Source of the DNA: an uncultured Lachnospiraceae bacterium
GTDB taxonomy: Bacteria; Bacillota; Clostridia; Lachnospirales; Lachnospiraceae
Length of the DNA: 64,000 nt
NCBI GenBank assembly: GCA_910587095.1
Contig: CAJUMJ010000034.1
Coordinates: 1 to 64,000 of the forward strand
Direction: 5' to 3'
Below are positions 15,968 through 23,986 of this stretch, piece by piece (position 1 is the first letter of the stretch; every line of letters starts with the position of its first letter). Below the pieces are notes generated by a model, which saw only the letters and a program-made list of their open reading frames with translations, was not told where the DNA came from and made no database searches. The translations under genes and the position numbers were made by a program.

Positions 15968-16582
15968 ATGATAATTTCTCCGATTATGGGATCTTACGCT
16001 TACAACCCTTATGCGTCTTACGTCAGTCCCGTAAATCCTGCAGGGGCTTTGGCCCGTGGACAAAGCGCCGCGGCATCCGACGTTCCCGGAAAAGAATCTC
16101 CTGCAGAGGAAGCGGCTTCCTCCGGTATGGCGGGCGCTCCAAATATTCCCGGGAATCCTCGCGCCATTATCCGCAATCCCGGTGAATCCACCGAAAAACA
16201 GGCCGGGAAAAAATCTTCTCCCGCCGAGTGCGAGACATGTAAAAACCGCAAATACCAGGACGGCTCCGACGAGGGCGACGTCTCTTTTAAGGCTGCCGCG
16301 CACATCGATCCCAAAGCCGCGGCTTCCCGGGTCAGGGGTCACGAGCAGGAGCATGTAAACAACGCCTACCAGAAAGCCGCCAAAAGTAACGGCAAGGTGG
16401 TTTCCTGCAATGTGTCCATCCACACGGATATCTGCCCGGAATGCGGACGCACCTTCGTATCGGGAGGCACCACAGCCACACAGATCAGATACTTTAACGA
16501 GGAAAATCCTTACCAAAAAAATATGAAATCCTCCGATGCGGCAAATAAATACCGTGGAATGAATTTTGATGAGGCGGTCTGA
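15968..16582 (+). CDS. SprA-like putative metallopeptidase
   Basis: About 204 residues from ATG 15968 (AAGGTGA lies 6 bases upstream). The first 90 residues are Ala/Pro/Gly-rich and probably disordered. The C-terminal half holds CETCKNRKYQDGSDEGDVSF and then RGHEQEHVNN, an HExxH zinc-protease motif, followed by a second Cys pair CPECGRTF. This is the pattern of the SprA-related family (putative metallopeptidases), common in Proteobacteria and some Firmicutes. No signal peptide is seen, so it acts in the cytoplasm or is exported another way. The catalytic role is inferred from the motif only. Confidence 0.75.
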   Translation: MIISPIMGSYAYNPYASYVSPVNPAGALARGQSAAASDVPGKESPAEEAASSGMAGAPNIPGNPRAIIRNPGESTEKQAGKKSSPAECETCKNRKYQDGSDEGDVSFKAAAHIDPKAAASRVRGHEQEHVNNAYQKAAKSNGKVVSCNVSIHTDICPECGRTFVSGGTTATQIRYFNEENPYQKNMKSSDAANKYRGMNFDEAV

Positions 16583-16629
16583 TCTTTGATCGCTGGAAAA
16601 TCTGAAAGAAAGGTTGACATAATACTATT

Positions 16630-17376
16630 ATGAATCAATTTAAATCTTCTGCGGAGCTGAAGGCTTCCGCAAGGGAGCACCTACTCGGACATTATGGTAC
16701 AGCTATCGGCGCTTATGTCATCGTTGCCTGCCTTATGGGTGTAGTCACGGTCGCCGTGAGTCTGATCGTAGACATACGCACAGTGATCGGTACTATCATC
16801 TACTATGCCATCATGTTTTTGGTATCCGTGCTGATGGGGCTGTTCACTTCCGGCTCCTGTTATCTTTACCTGAAAATCATCTGCGGACGCCCGGTTTCGG
16901 TTGGAGATCTGTTTTACGGTTTCCAGCTTTGTCCCGACAAGGCCATCGTGATTCAGGCATGGATTACGCTCATCACCTATGTAGTCAACCTGCCGGAGAT
17001 TATCCTGACCTACAAATTCACCAGATACGCTGCAAGCTATCAGACCGACAAAATGCTGTCGCTTATGCTGCCCTACGCGCTCTCTCTGATCCTGTCGGGA
17101 GTCGTCTCTGTCATGCTCGACCTGTTCTACGCGCAGACCTTTTATCTTCTTCACGACTTTCCGCAGTACTCGGCCGTGGAGCTGTTAAAAAAGAGCCGGC
17201 GCCTCATGGTTCACCATAAGGGCAGACTTTTTTATCTCTATGTCAGTTTTCTCCCTCTCATACTGCTTGGTATTCTTTCTTTCGGCCTCGCGCTGTTATG
17301 GATACTTCCCTATATGGCCGCCACGGAGGCGGAGTTCTTTCTGGATCTGATCAGGAATAAAACGGAGGCTGCCTAA
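16630..17376 (+). CDS. DUF975-family integral membrane protein
   Basis: 248 residues. The start MNQFKSSAELKASAREHLLGHYGTAIGA is characteristic of DUF975. About five or six hydrophobic segments follow (about 25-48, 52-78, 110-130, 150-175, 205-235), ending in the conserved PYMAATEAEFFLDL region. The family is widespread in Firmicutes membranes, and its function is unsettled. It is the last gene of the plus-strand cluster, and its stop codon lies in the loop of the terminator hairpin. Confidence 0.85.
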   Translation: MNQFKSSAELKASAREHLLGHYGTAIGAYVIVACLMGVVTVAVSLIVDIRTVIGTIIYYAIMFLVSVLMGLFTSGSCYLYLKIICGRPVSVGDLFYGFQLCPDKAIVIQAWITLITYVVNLPEIILTYKFTRYAASYQTDKMLSLMLPYALSLILSGVVSVMLDLFYAQTFYLLHDFPQYSAVELLKKSRRLMVHHKGRLFYLYVSFLPLILLGILSFGLALLWILPYMAATEAEFFLDLIRNKTEAA

Positions 17377-17395
17377 ACCGCAGCCTCCGTTTTCT
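17361..17395. terminator. Terminator overlapping the DUF975 stop codon
   Basis: AACGGAGGCTGC (17361-17372) pairs perfectly with GCAGCCTCCGTT (17380-17391), and the stop codon is in the 7-base loop. Ts at 17390-17393 serve the plus strand; As at 17358-17362 serve the converging minus-strand FkbM gene. Confidence 0.8.
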
Positions 17396-17420
17396 CAGTC
17401 ATATCTTTTTTGCACAATTG

Positions 17421-18302
17421 CTATGCATTCTTCCATGCCCGCAGCACACCCTTCCTCAAATAGGGCGCTTTCTCCGAAAACAGCGGAACCCACATATAAC
17501 CGTCAGAAAATTCTGTCTGATAACCGCGCTCCTCAAAAAAGCGCTGGAGTTTTTCTTCATCTCCCTCCTGGTGATAGGTACACACCGCGAATCTGACATT
17601 GTCTCTCTGCAGCAGGCGTTCCGCCCCACGCAGAACATTCATTTCGTTGCCTTCCACATCCATTTTGACCATGATGCCTTTTGCTTCCATATCATCCTTC
17701 AATAACTCATCCAGAGATATGTTCTCTGCGTCACAATGGTCCGCCGCAAACTTATAAATGATATTTGTTTTCTCCTTATACGGCGAAAAGGTTTTTTCCA
17801 ACGGTCCTTTCCAGCTCTCTTCATTTCCCTCTATCAAATACGCCTTTTTTACTTTATCGATAGAATCCAGTGAAATCATTCCCTCTGCGGCACCCACATC
17901 GACAAAAATCTCACCTTCCTCTACATGAAACGAATCCGTAAAATATCTATGTGGACTTCGTTTATCTTGTTCTACAATAATACCCACAAACGGACGGAAC
18001 TTACACCATATCTTTTTCCCTTTATAATACATATATGTCTCATCCTGTCCATTCCAAAATATCGGATATTTTAACAAGAAAGGTCTTTTCCCCCATATAT
18101 TCCCCTCATAGGGATAAAATGTTGAACCGTTCTCCCGCAAATACGCAATCGAAGAAGAGTAATCAGATTTAACGCTTCCCTCTTCCGCAAATGCCAGCGT
18201 TTCTTTCAGCCTGTCATCCCATATCTTTCCAACCTCGCTAAAATACTGCCACAAATATTTACGGGCAAGGATATTGCGCCACACAAATTTTATCGGATTC
18301 AT
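17421..18302 (-). CDS. FkbM-family methyltransferase
   Basis: About 293 residues from ATG 18302, preceded by GAGGAGG. The C-terminal half carries the FkbM (Methyltransf_21) pattern: GEIFVDVGAAEGMISLDSID (SAM-binding loop), then IMVKMDVEGNEMNVLRGAERLL and AVCTYHQEGDEEKL. The N-terminal 120 residues are a family-specific cap. FkbM enzymes O-methylate sugars or natural products. The gene stands alone downstream of the LRR surface protein rather than in the glycan locus, and is more like the capsular FkbM proteins than housekeeping methyltransferases. Substrate unknown. Confidence 0.85.
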   Translation of the reverse strand: MNPIKFVWRNILARKYLWQYFSEVGKIWDDRLKETLAFAEEGSVKSDYSSSIAYLRENGSTFYPYEGNIWGKRPFLLKYPIFWNGQDETYMYYKGKKIWCKFRPFVGIIVEQDKRSPHRYFTDSFHVEEGEIFVDVGAAEGMISLDSIDKVKKAYLIEGNEESWKGPLEKTFSPYKEKTNIIYKFAADHCDAENISLDELLKDDMEAKGIMVKMDVEGNEMNVLRGAERLLQRDNVRFAVCTYHQEGDEEKLQRFFEERGYQTEFSDGYMWVPLFSEKAPYLRKGVLRAWKNA

Positions 18303-18379
18303 TTTCTCCTCCTCATTTCCTCGAATAAACTGTATACAGTATATCTTGTTTACCCACATTTGTAAAATAATTTGTTATG

Positions 18380-21300
18380 TCAGTCGTAAGCTTCCGTTGT
18401 CAAATTTTTCTCGTAATCATGCTTTCCAATGGCGTGATAATACACCAAAATGCAGAAGATCGCCACCATCGCGCAACACTTCCTGAACCTGCCGCCTTTC
18501 TTCGCCCAGCGGATAAACGCCGCCACAAACACTTCCTTCTCCCGCTCGCTCATGCCGCGCCCCTCTTCCATAAAGCAGAGGAGCAGATAAGTCAGCCCGG
18601 CAACCATGGCTACCGTGGCATAGACTTCCACCAAAGTAGGATCGCCGGTTTTCGGCTCTCTCCCGTTTGACGCCGCCATTTCTGATCCCTGCTCTGCGCC
18701 GTCAGACGCCCGGGCATTTTCTGCCGCACTGTTTACGGCCTGCGGCGCCGTTGTCTGTACCACGGCAGTGGTCCGTATATCCCCTGTGTCACCGTCTCCG
18801 CCACCCGGAATCGGATTATCCCCGCCGTCTGACGTATCGCTGCCATCCGGCTTGTCACCGCCATCCGGTTTATCATCCCCTCCCGGCTTATCATCCCCAC
18901 CGGGCTTATCGTCTCCTCCCGGCTTATCATCCCCACCGGGCTTATCGTCTCCTCCCGGCGCACCATCGCCGGATTCAAAAGCCGCATGGATCGTATGGTC
19001 TTCCGTCACATTCGTGAAAGTATAATATCCGGCTTTCGCCTGCGCTCTTGCCAGCGTATCCTTTAGCTCCGCGGTCGCATCCCTGCCGTCCACCGTAACC
19101 GTCTTAATCCTGTGCCCCTCATTGGGCGTGATGGTGAAAGTCTGCTCCCCGCCTTTTGTGACAGTTATGTCACCTATCGGAGAAATGGTTCCTCCTCCTG
19201 CGGACGACGCCGTGATATGTAACTGCTCCGCCGTCTTTTCCACCCAGCTTGCAAAGATACCTGTGGTATCGGTCACAGCAGCGGCAAAATCATAGGATGT
19301 GCTGCCGCCGTCCGTCGTCTTCCACCCGGCGAAATCATAATCCGCTTTGCCCGGATCCGCCGGCTTCAACACCTGCCGTCCTCGCAGGACAATCTGCGGC
19401 TCCTGCGGGGTTCCGGCTTTATACGCATCCGCGCCATCATAGAAAGTCGCCGTATAGTAATGAACGTCTTCTTCCCCGTCCGCCCCGTTGACCGTCACAT
19501 CCACCTGCGTGTCCGTGCCGCTCACACGCACATCCATCCCCGGGTTCCCCGCCCCGGAATAGAGGGAATCCGCGGAAATGCCCGTCACATCATAGACGCG
19601 GTAGGTCCCATCCGGCACCCGGCTGATGCTGTAAGAGCTGTCTTTCGTCTGTCCCTGCACTTCGAGAAAACCGCCGCCACCGCCGCCAAGCAGGGCAAAG
19701 GTTCTGCTGTGGCCGCTCCATGGATTTTTGTCTTTCTTTACGTTGATGGTCACAGTGTAAGTATCTACGGTCACTCCTTCATAGGACCAGCCGTACCATC
19801 TGCCATTGTCTGCATCGCCGTCATTTTGCGCGGCCTCTTTGAAGGCGTCAGTATAGGCCTGTCCCCTCAATTCATTCTTACTCGTATCATATGTACCAAA
19901 AAAATGAATATATCTCTTATTCACCTCATTATTGTCGGGAAATGGTGCAAATGCGTCTCTCCCGACCTGCGGAAATCGGATGTTCATATCTGATGATACA
20001 ACAATATAAAGCGCTTTCAATTGGCCACAATCTTTAAACGCCTCCACGCCTATCTTCGATATGTTTTCTGATATTGTCACACTGGCCAGACTGCTGCAAG
20101 AGCTAAACGCGCCATCACCTATACTTGTTACATTTCCCGGTATCTCCACATTGATTAATCCTGTACAAGAATTAAATGTATAATTTTCTATACGTGTCAC
20201 ACCTTGCGGTATCTCTACGCCGGTTAATTTTTTGCATTTATAAAATGCAGCCTCCCCTATCTGCGTCACATTTTGCGGTATCTCTATGGCGGTTAAGCCC
20301 TCGCATCCATAAAAAGCGTTTTTCTTTATATTCGTTACACTTTCCGGTATCGTTACGCGGGTTAATCTTTTACAGCCCTCAAACACAGCCGTCTCTATAC
20401 ATGTCACACCCTGCGGTATCTCTGCGCTGGTTAAACCGCTCCCTGCAAACGCAGTTTCCTTTATTTCCTTCGTGCCTGCCGGTATTGTCACGCTGGTCAG
20501 ACTGCTGCAAAAACTAAACGCGCCATCACCTATACTCGTCACGCTTCCCGGTATCTCTACCCTGGTCAGACTGCTGCAATAAAGAAATGCACTATCCCCT
20601 ATTCCCGTCACGCCTTCCTTTATCGTTACACTCTTTAAATCCGCGTCGCAGGCAAATGCATCCTCCTCCATGCTTCTCACGCTTCCCGGTATCGTTATGC
20701 TCTCCAAAGCGCAGTACGCAAACGCGTTCTTTCCTATTTCTTTCACGCCTTCCGCTATCGTGGCGCTGGAAAGGTAGGAGCCGTTAAATGCGTTATTCCC
20801 TATACGCTCCACACTTGCCGGTATGGAAACCGTTTTCAGAGAGTCGCTCTTCTCAAATGCGCTTGCCCCTATTCCTGTCACACGCCAGGTAACTCCATCC
20901 TTAACGAATGATTCAGGAATGATTACGTTTGCTGCCCTGTTATCCGGGTCTTCCCCTTTTACTTCGACTTCGCCATTTCCCGTCACCCTGTACCAAAGAT
21001 GAGAACCGTCCTCCCATATCGTACCGTCAGCCGCATACGTTTCCATACCCTCATCCTGCGTCAGCGTCGTCCCCGCTTCCTTAGACAGCGCATTTTGTGA
21101 AACAGCTTCTTCCGCGCCGGGATTGTCCTCTTCGTCATCATCTGCGCCGCCTTCTTCTGCGCCGTCATTGTCTGCACCATCACCGGCTTCCCCTGCGCCG
21201 CTATTGTCTGCACCATCACCGGCTTCCCCTGTGCCGCCATTGTCTGCACCGTCACCGGCTTCCCCTGCGCCGCTATTGTCTGCACCGTCACCGGCTTCCC

Positions 21301-21565
21301 CTGTGCCGCCATTGTCTGCACCATCACCGGCTTCCCCTGCGCCGCCATTGCCTGCGCCGTCATCTTCGTCGTCTTTCGGCGCGTCTTTGTCCGCCACATC
21401 AGCGCCACCCATCTGCGTGCCATCCTTATTTTCATCCGGAATGCCCGTTTCCTTGGGAGCAGTCCCCTCCTTTGCCAGCACGGGCACCCGGCACTGTCCG
21501 ACCAGCAGAGCCGCCGTCAGCATCACCGCTATCCACCTGTAACCTTTGTTTTTATTCTTTCTCAT
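18380..21565 (-). CDS. BspA-type leucine-rich-repeat cell-wall surface protein with PKTGD anchor
   Basis: About 1061 residues. A signal peptide (about 9-32, WIAVMLTAALLVGQCRVPVLA) is followed by an acidic Gly/Ala/Asp repeat region (about 60-145), then about a dozen LRR_5 repeats of about 23 residues (about 215-500, such as VTSIGDGAFSFCSSLTSVTI). Next come beta-rich modules, an Flg_new-type repeat ending FASWVEK, and a PGGDDK spacer. The C-terminus has EPKTGD, a transmembrane helix, a charged loop and a second helix (MVAIFCILVYYHAIG). Such proteins bind host or microbial ligands. PKTGD suggests class B-type sortase anchoring. A GTG at 21583 overlapping the upstream sortase stop is an alternative start. 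Confidence 0.9.
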   Translation of the reverse strand: MRKNKNKGYRWIAVMLTAALLVGQCRVPVLAKEGTAPKETGIPDENKDGTQMGGADVADKDAPKDDEDDGAGNGGAGEAGDGADNGGTGEAGDGADNSGAGEAGDGADNGGTGEAGDGADNSGAGEAGDGADNDGAEEGGADDDEEDNPGAEEAVSQNALSKEAGTTLTQDEGMETYAADGTIWEDGSHLWYRVTGNGEVEVKGEDPDNRAANVIIPESFVKDGVTWRVTGIGASAFEKSDSLKTVSIPASVERIGNNAFNGSYLSSATIAEGVKEIGKNAFAYCALESITIPGSVRSMEEDAFACDADLKSVTIKEGVTGIGDSAFLYCSSLTRVEIPGSVTSIGDGAFSFCSSLTSVTIPAGTKEIKETAFAGSGLTSAEIPQGVTCIETAVFEGCKRLTRVTIPESVTNIKKNAFYGCEGLTAIEIPQNVTQIGEAAFYKCKKLTGVEIPQGVTRIENYTFNSCTGLINVEIPGNVTSIGDGAFSSCSSLASVTISENISKIGVEAFKDCGQLKALYIVVSSDMNIRFPQVGRDAFAPFPDNNEVNKRYIHFFGTYDTSKNELRGQAYTDAFKEAAQNDGDADNGRWYGWSYEGVTVDTYTVTINVKKDKNPWSGHSRTFALLGGGGGGFLEVQGQTKDSSYSISRVPDGTYRVYDVTGISADSLYSGAGNPGMDVRVSGTDTQVDVTVNGADGEEDVHYYTATFYDGADAYKAGTPQEPQIVLRGRQVLKPADPGKADYDFAGWKTTDGGSTSYDFAAAVTDTTGIFASWVEKTAEQLHITASSAGGGTISPIGDITVTKGGEQTFTITPNEGHRIKTVTVDGRDATAELKDTLARAQAKAGYYTFTNVTEDHTIHAAFESGDGAPGGDDKPGGDDKPGGDDKPGGDDKPGGDDKPDGGDKPDGSDTSDGGDNPIPGGGDGDTGDIRTTAVVQTTAPQAVNSAAENARASDGAEQGSEMAASNGREPKTGDPTLVEVYATVAMVAGLTYLLLCFMEEGRGMSEREKEVFVAAFIRWAKKGGRFRKCCAMVAIFCILVYYHAIGKHDYEKNLTTEAYD
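18836..18962 (-). repeat. 18-bp coding repeats (PGGDDK spacer)
   Basis: The LRR protein spacer repeats the hexapeptide PGGDDK about five times and then degenerates (PDGGDK, PDGSDT). At the DNA level these are 18-bp near-identical units. Such wall-spanning spacers expand and contract by slippage. Confidence 0.85.
21160..21352 (-). repeat. 36-bp coding repeats with a 72-bp higher-order period
   Basis: The acidic region of the LRR protein holds five 12-residue units (GGAGEAGDGADN-like). Units alternate between GGT and SGA versions, so the DNA repeats most exactly every 72 bp. This points to recent duplication of a two-unit block. Confidence 0.85.
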
Positions 21566-21582
21566 CCCGTTTTCCCCGCTCA

Positions 21583-22224
21583 CTACTCTTCTGCTCTTTT
21601 AGCTACCACCACAATTCTTCCGTCTTCCTTGTGGTAAGCGCAGGTGGACAGCGTAAGAAATGTATCTCCAAATTCCGCTGTCACCCCCGTATCATACAGC
21701 GCCTTGTCCATTATGTGATCATAAAAGTATGCAAACTCTTCCTCTGTATCTGCCTGATAAAACTGATAAAACTGATAATACTTAAATCCTGTTTCCTTAT
21801 CACCATTTGAACTTGGAAAGAAAGACAGACATGCCTGTCTTCTCTCTTATCAAAATCATGGTGCAGATAAAATCCGTTATCCGCACACTGCATGACCGGA
21901 TAATCAATCACCGTATCCGGAATGGAAATACAGCCAGTCAAGTCATTATTTTTGGCGCAAAGCGCCGCAAATCTATCCATGACTGGCTGTATCTGCGTAT
22001 CTGTATTCCGCTCCTCCACTTCCACCGTATTTTCTGCCGCTTCTGTATCAATTACTTCCGTATCTTCTTCTGCCTCCTCCGCTTTCACCGTACTGCTCAA
22101 ATTGTCCATATACTTTTTATGTTGTATCGCCTGCTCATGCTCCCTGAAAAGTCCTGTCAGGCATACGATAAAAAGCGCAAAGAACGACTCTTCTAAAATA
22201 AGTTAACAGATATCTGCTTTTCAT
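21583..22224 (-). pseudogene. Class B sortase pseudogene
   Basis: Pieces in different frames spell a class B sortase. ATG 22224 begins MKSRYLLTYFRR. A shift near 22170 leads into a membrane helix (FFALFIVCLTGLFREHEQA). The next frame runs to DLTGCISIPDTVIDYPVMQ and YLHHDFDKRED. After another shift near 21800 the C-terminal piece reads FYDHIMDKALYDTGVTAEFG and TLSTCAYHKEDGRIVVVAKR with the catalytic Cys. About 70 residues that should contain the catalytic His (the YGHHM region) are missing. So there are at least two frameshifts and a deletion. The stop (TAG) overlaps the GTG of the LRR gene as TAGTG, implying former coupling. Confidence 0.85.
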
Positions 22225-22244
22225 ATTTTTCCTTATAATATATT

Positions 22245-22277
22245 CAGTCAGGGCAGACCTATCGCCTGTCCTGACTG
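22245..22277 (-). terminator. Stem-loop after prfB
   Basis: CAGTCAGGGCAG and CTGTCCTGACTG form a 12-base stem with one mismatch, 14 bases after the prfB stop. No T-run follows on the minus strand, so this is a weak terminator or an end-stabilising hairpin. Confidence 0.45.
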
Positions 22278-22290
22278 AACATCCTGCCGC

Positions 22291-23395
22291 TTAACTATTT
22301 ATCCATTTCAGATACGCATTGATAAACGGATCAATCGCACCGTCCATCACCGCGTCCACATTTCCGGACTCCTCGTTTGTCCGGTGATCTTTTACCATCG
22401 TGTATGGCTGCATGACATAGGAACGGATCTGGTTGCCCCAGCCGATTTCCTTCACATCGCCCCGGATATCCGACAGCTTCTCCGCGTTCTCCTCCTGTTT
22501 CAGCATATAGAGTTTCGCCTTTAGCATCTGCATCGCCTTGTCCTTGTTCTGGAACTGGCTGCGCTCGTTCTGACAGGTCACCACGATCCCTGTCGGGAAG
22601 TGTGTGATACGGATAGCCGACGAGGTCTTGTTGATATGCTGGCCGCCCGCGCCGCTGCTTCGGTAAGTGTCGATGCGGATATCCTCATCCTTCACCTCCA
22701 CATCCACGTCCTCCTCGATGTCCGGCATCACGTCAAGAGACACGAAGGAAGTCTGCCTCTTGCCCTGCGCGTTGAAAGGAGAAATCCGCACAAGCCTGTG
22801 CACGCCCTTCTCCGATTTCAGGTAACCGTAAGCGTTCTCGCCGTTGATCTGGAAAGTCACGGACTTGATACCCGCCTCGTCGCCGTCCAGATAGTCAATC
22901 ACTTCCAGCGAATAGCCCTTCCGCTCCGCCCAGCGGGTGTACATGCGGTAGAGCATACTGCACCAGTCGCAGCTCTCCGTGCCACCCGCCCCGGCGTTTA
23001 ATTTCAAAATAGCGTTGTTTTTGTCATACTCTCCCGAAAGGAGGGTGCTGATCCTGATATTTTCAAAAGTCTCCTTGAAGGAGGCCAGCTCCTCCTCAAT
23101 ATCCGGAATGATGGCCGGATCGTTGTCCTCATAGCCCAGCTCGATCAATTCTAAAATATCGTTATACTGACCGGAAAGACCATCCATCGTCTCCACGATA
23201 TCCTTCAGTCCCTTGGACTCCCGCATCTTCTTGTTTGATTTCTCCGGGTCGTCCCAAAAGTCCGGCGCCTGCATTTCCATGTCAAGCTCCTCGATCCGCT
23301 TTACCTTATCCGCTAAGTTAAAGTGAATCCCTCACTTCCGCTAAGGGGCTTTCGTACGCAAGAAGCTCCGATTTCATATTGTCTAATTCTACCAC
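22291..23395 (-). CDS. prfB: Peptide chain release factor 2 with programmed +1 frameshift
   Basis: The complete protein (about 367 residues) needs a +1 shift. GTG at 23395, after AAGGTG, starts MVELDNMKSELLAYESPLAE. Codon 25 is CTT, codon 26 is TAA (23320-23318), and shifting by one base gives NLADKVKRIEELDMEMQAPDFWDD and the rest. The shift site reads CTT TAA C with GAGGGAT just upstream as the internal SD-like stimulator. RF2 motifs are present: SPF (RLVRISPF) for stop recognition and GGQ (SSGAGGQHINK) for peptidyl-tRNA hydrolysis. Position and peptide match the classic autoregulatory site. The odd feature is UAA instead of UGA. Confidence 0.95.
23318..23333 (-). promoter_or_regulatory. prfB programmed frameshift site (CTT TAA C)
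   Basis: Reading 23333 down to 23318 gives AGGGATTCACTTTAAC-type sequence: an SD-like GAGGGA, a short spacer, the slippery CTT codon and an in-frame TAA at codon 26. The base after the stop is C, as in the classic site. UAA can be read by both RF1 and RF2. Confidence 0.85.
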
Positions 23396-23413
23396 TTAAC
23401 TTCACCTTCTTTC

Positions 23414-23671
23414 TTAATATCTCTTGTAGACGTCTCCACGGTTATCAATATTTTCAATGTTTATCACTCTGATCTCTTCCGTTATAGAATAAATAATTCT
23501 TATATTACCTACCCGTATTCTATAAAGGTCATATCCTTTTAGCCGTTTTATATCTGTACCGTCCGGCAGCTTATAAATTGTCTTCATCAAGTTCTGCTGT
23601 GTCTTAGGTGTCTGTTTCCTCAGAAACTTTTCAGCAGCCTTTTCAAATCTGATAACATACGGATCGCTCAT
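23414..23671 (-). CDS. RelE/ParE-type toxin
   Basis: 85 residues of the RelE superfamily: the start YVIRFEKAAEKFLRKQTPKT, KLPDGTDIKRLKGYDLYRIR and VGNIRIIYSITEEIRVINIENI form the usual compact alpha-beta fold. Several Lys and Arg residues in the central sheet (DIKRLKG, YRIRVGNIRIIY) are those expected of a ribosome-dependent mRNA interferase. Its ATG overlaps the antitoxin stop by 4 bases (ATGA), the standard toxin-antitoxin arrangement. It sits directly upstream of prfB. Confidence 0.88.
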   Translation of the reverse strand: MSDPYVIRFEKAAEKFLRKQTPKTQQNLMKTIYKLPDGTDIKRLKGYDLYRIRVGNIRIIYSITEEIRVINIENIDNRGDVYKRY

Positions 23672-23895
23672 AGTACCACACCTAACTCATGTGCCAAATC
23701 CTCAAGTGCAACCGTCTCACCGTCATTTTCTCTCTCTGCCTGCGCAATCATTTGCAAATCCCATTCATCCGGCTCAATTTCTTCTCCCGCATACGCCTTC
23801 AAGGATTCCAGCATTTCTACTACGAAGTGCAATTTAATATCCGGTATGTCTGCTATCAGCTGTAACACTCTTTCTCTATTACTCACGATATACAC
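23668..23895 (-). CDS. Antitoxin of the RelE-type pair
   Basis: A 75-residue acidic protein (starts MYIVSNRERVLQLIADIPDI). It has a short N-terminal helical segment, a central helix and an acidic C-terminal tail (EPDEWDLQMIAQAEREND) that would wrap the toxin. It lies immediately before the toxin with a 4-base overlap. I cannot assign a DNA-binding fold with certainty. The call rests on gene order, size and charge. Confidence 0.8.
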   Translation of the reverse strand: MYIVSNRERVLQLIADIPDIKLHFVVEMLESLKAYAGEEIEPDEWDLQMIAQAERENDGETVALEDLAHELGVVL

Positions 23896-23986
23896 CTTCT
23901 TTCCCTATAACTAGTGTATGATTGCTGAGTGTATTTCCATTCACCAAAGCATAAACCACATTTTGGACGCCATTTCTTTCACGTCG

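Noticed and set aside
18836..21352. Regular short repeats as a CRISPR array
   Set aside because: The repeats are in frame, encode acidic Gly-rich peptides, have no unique spacers and lie inside a surface-protein gene.
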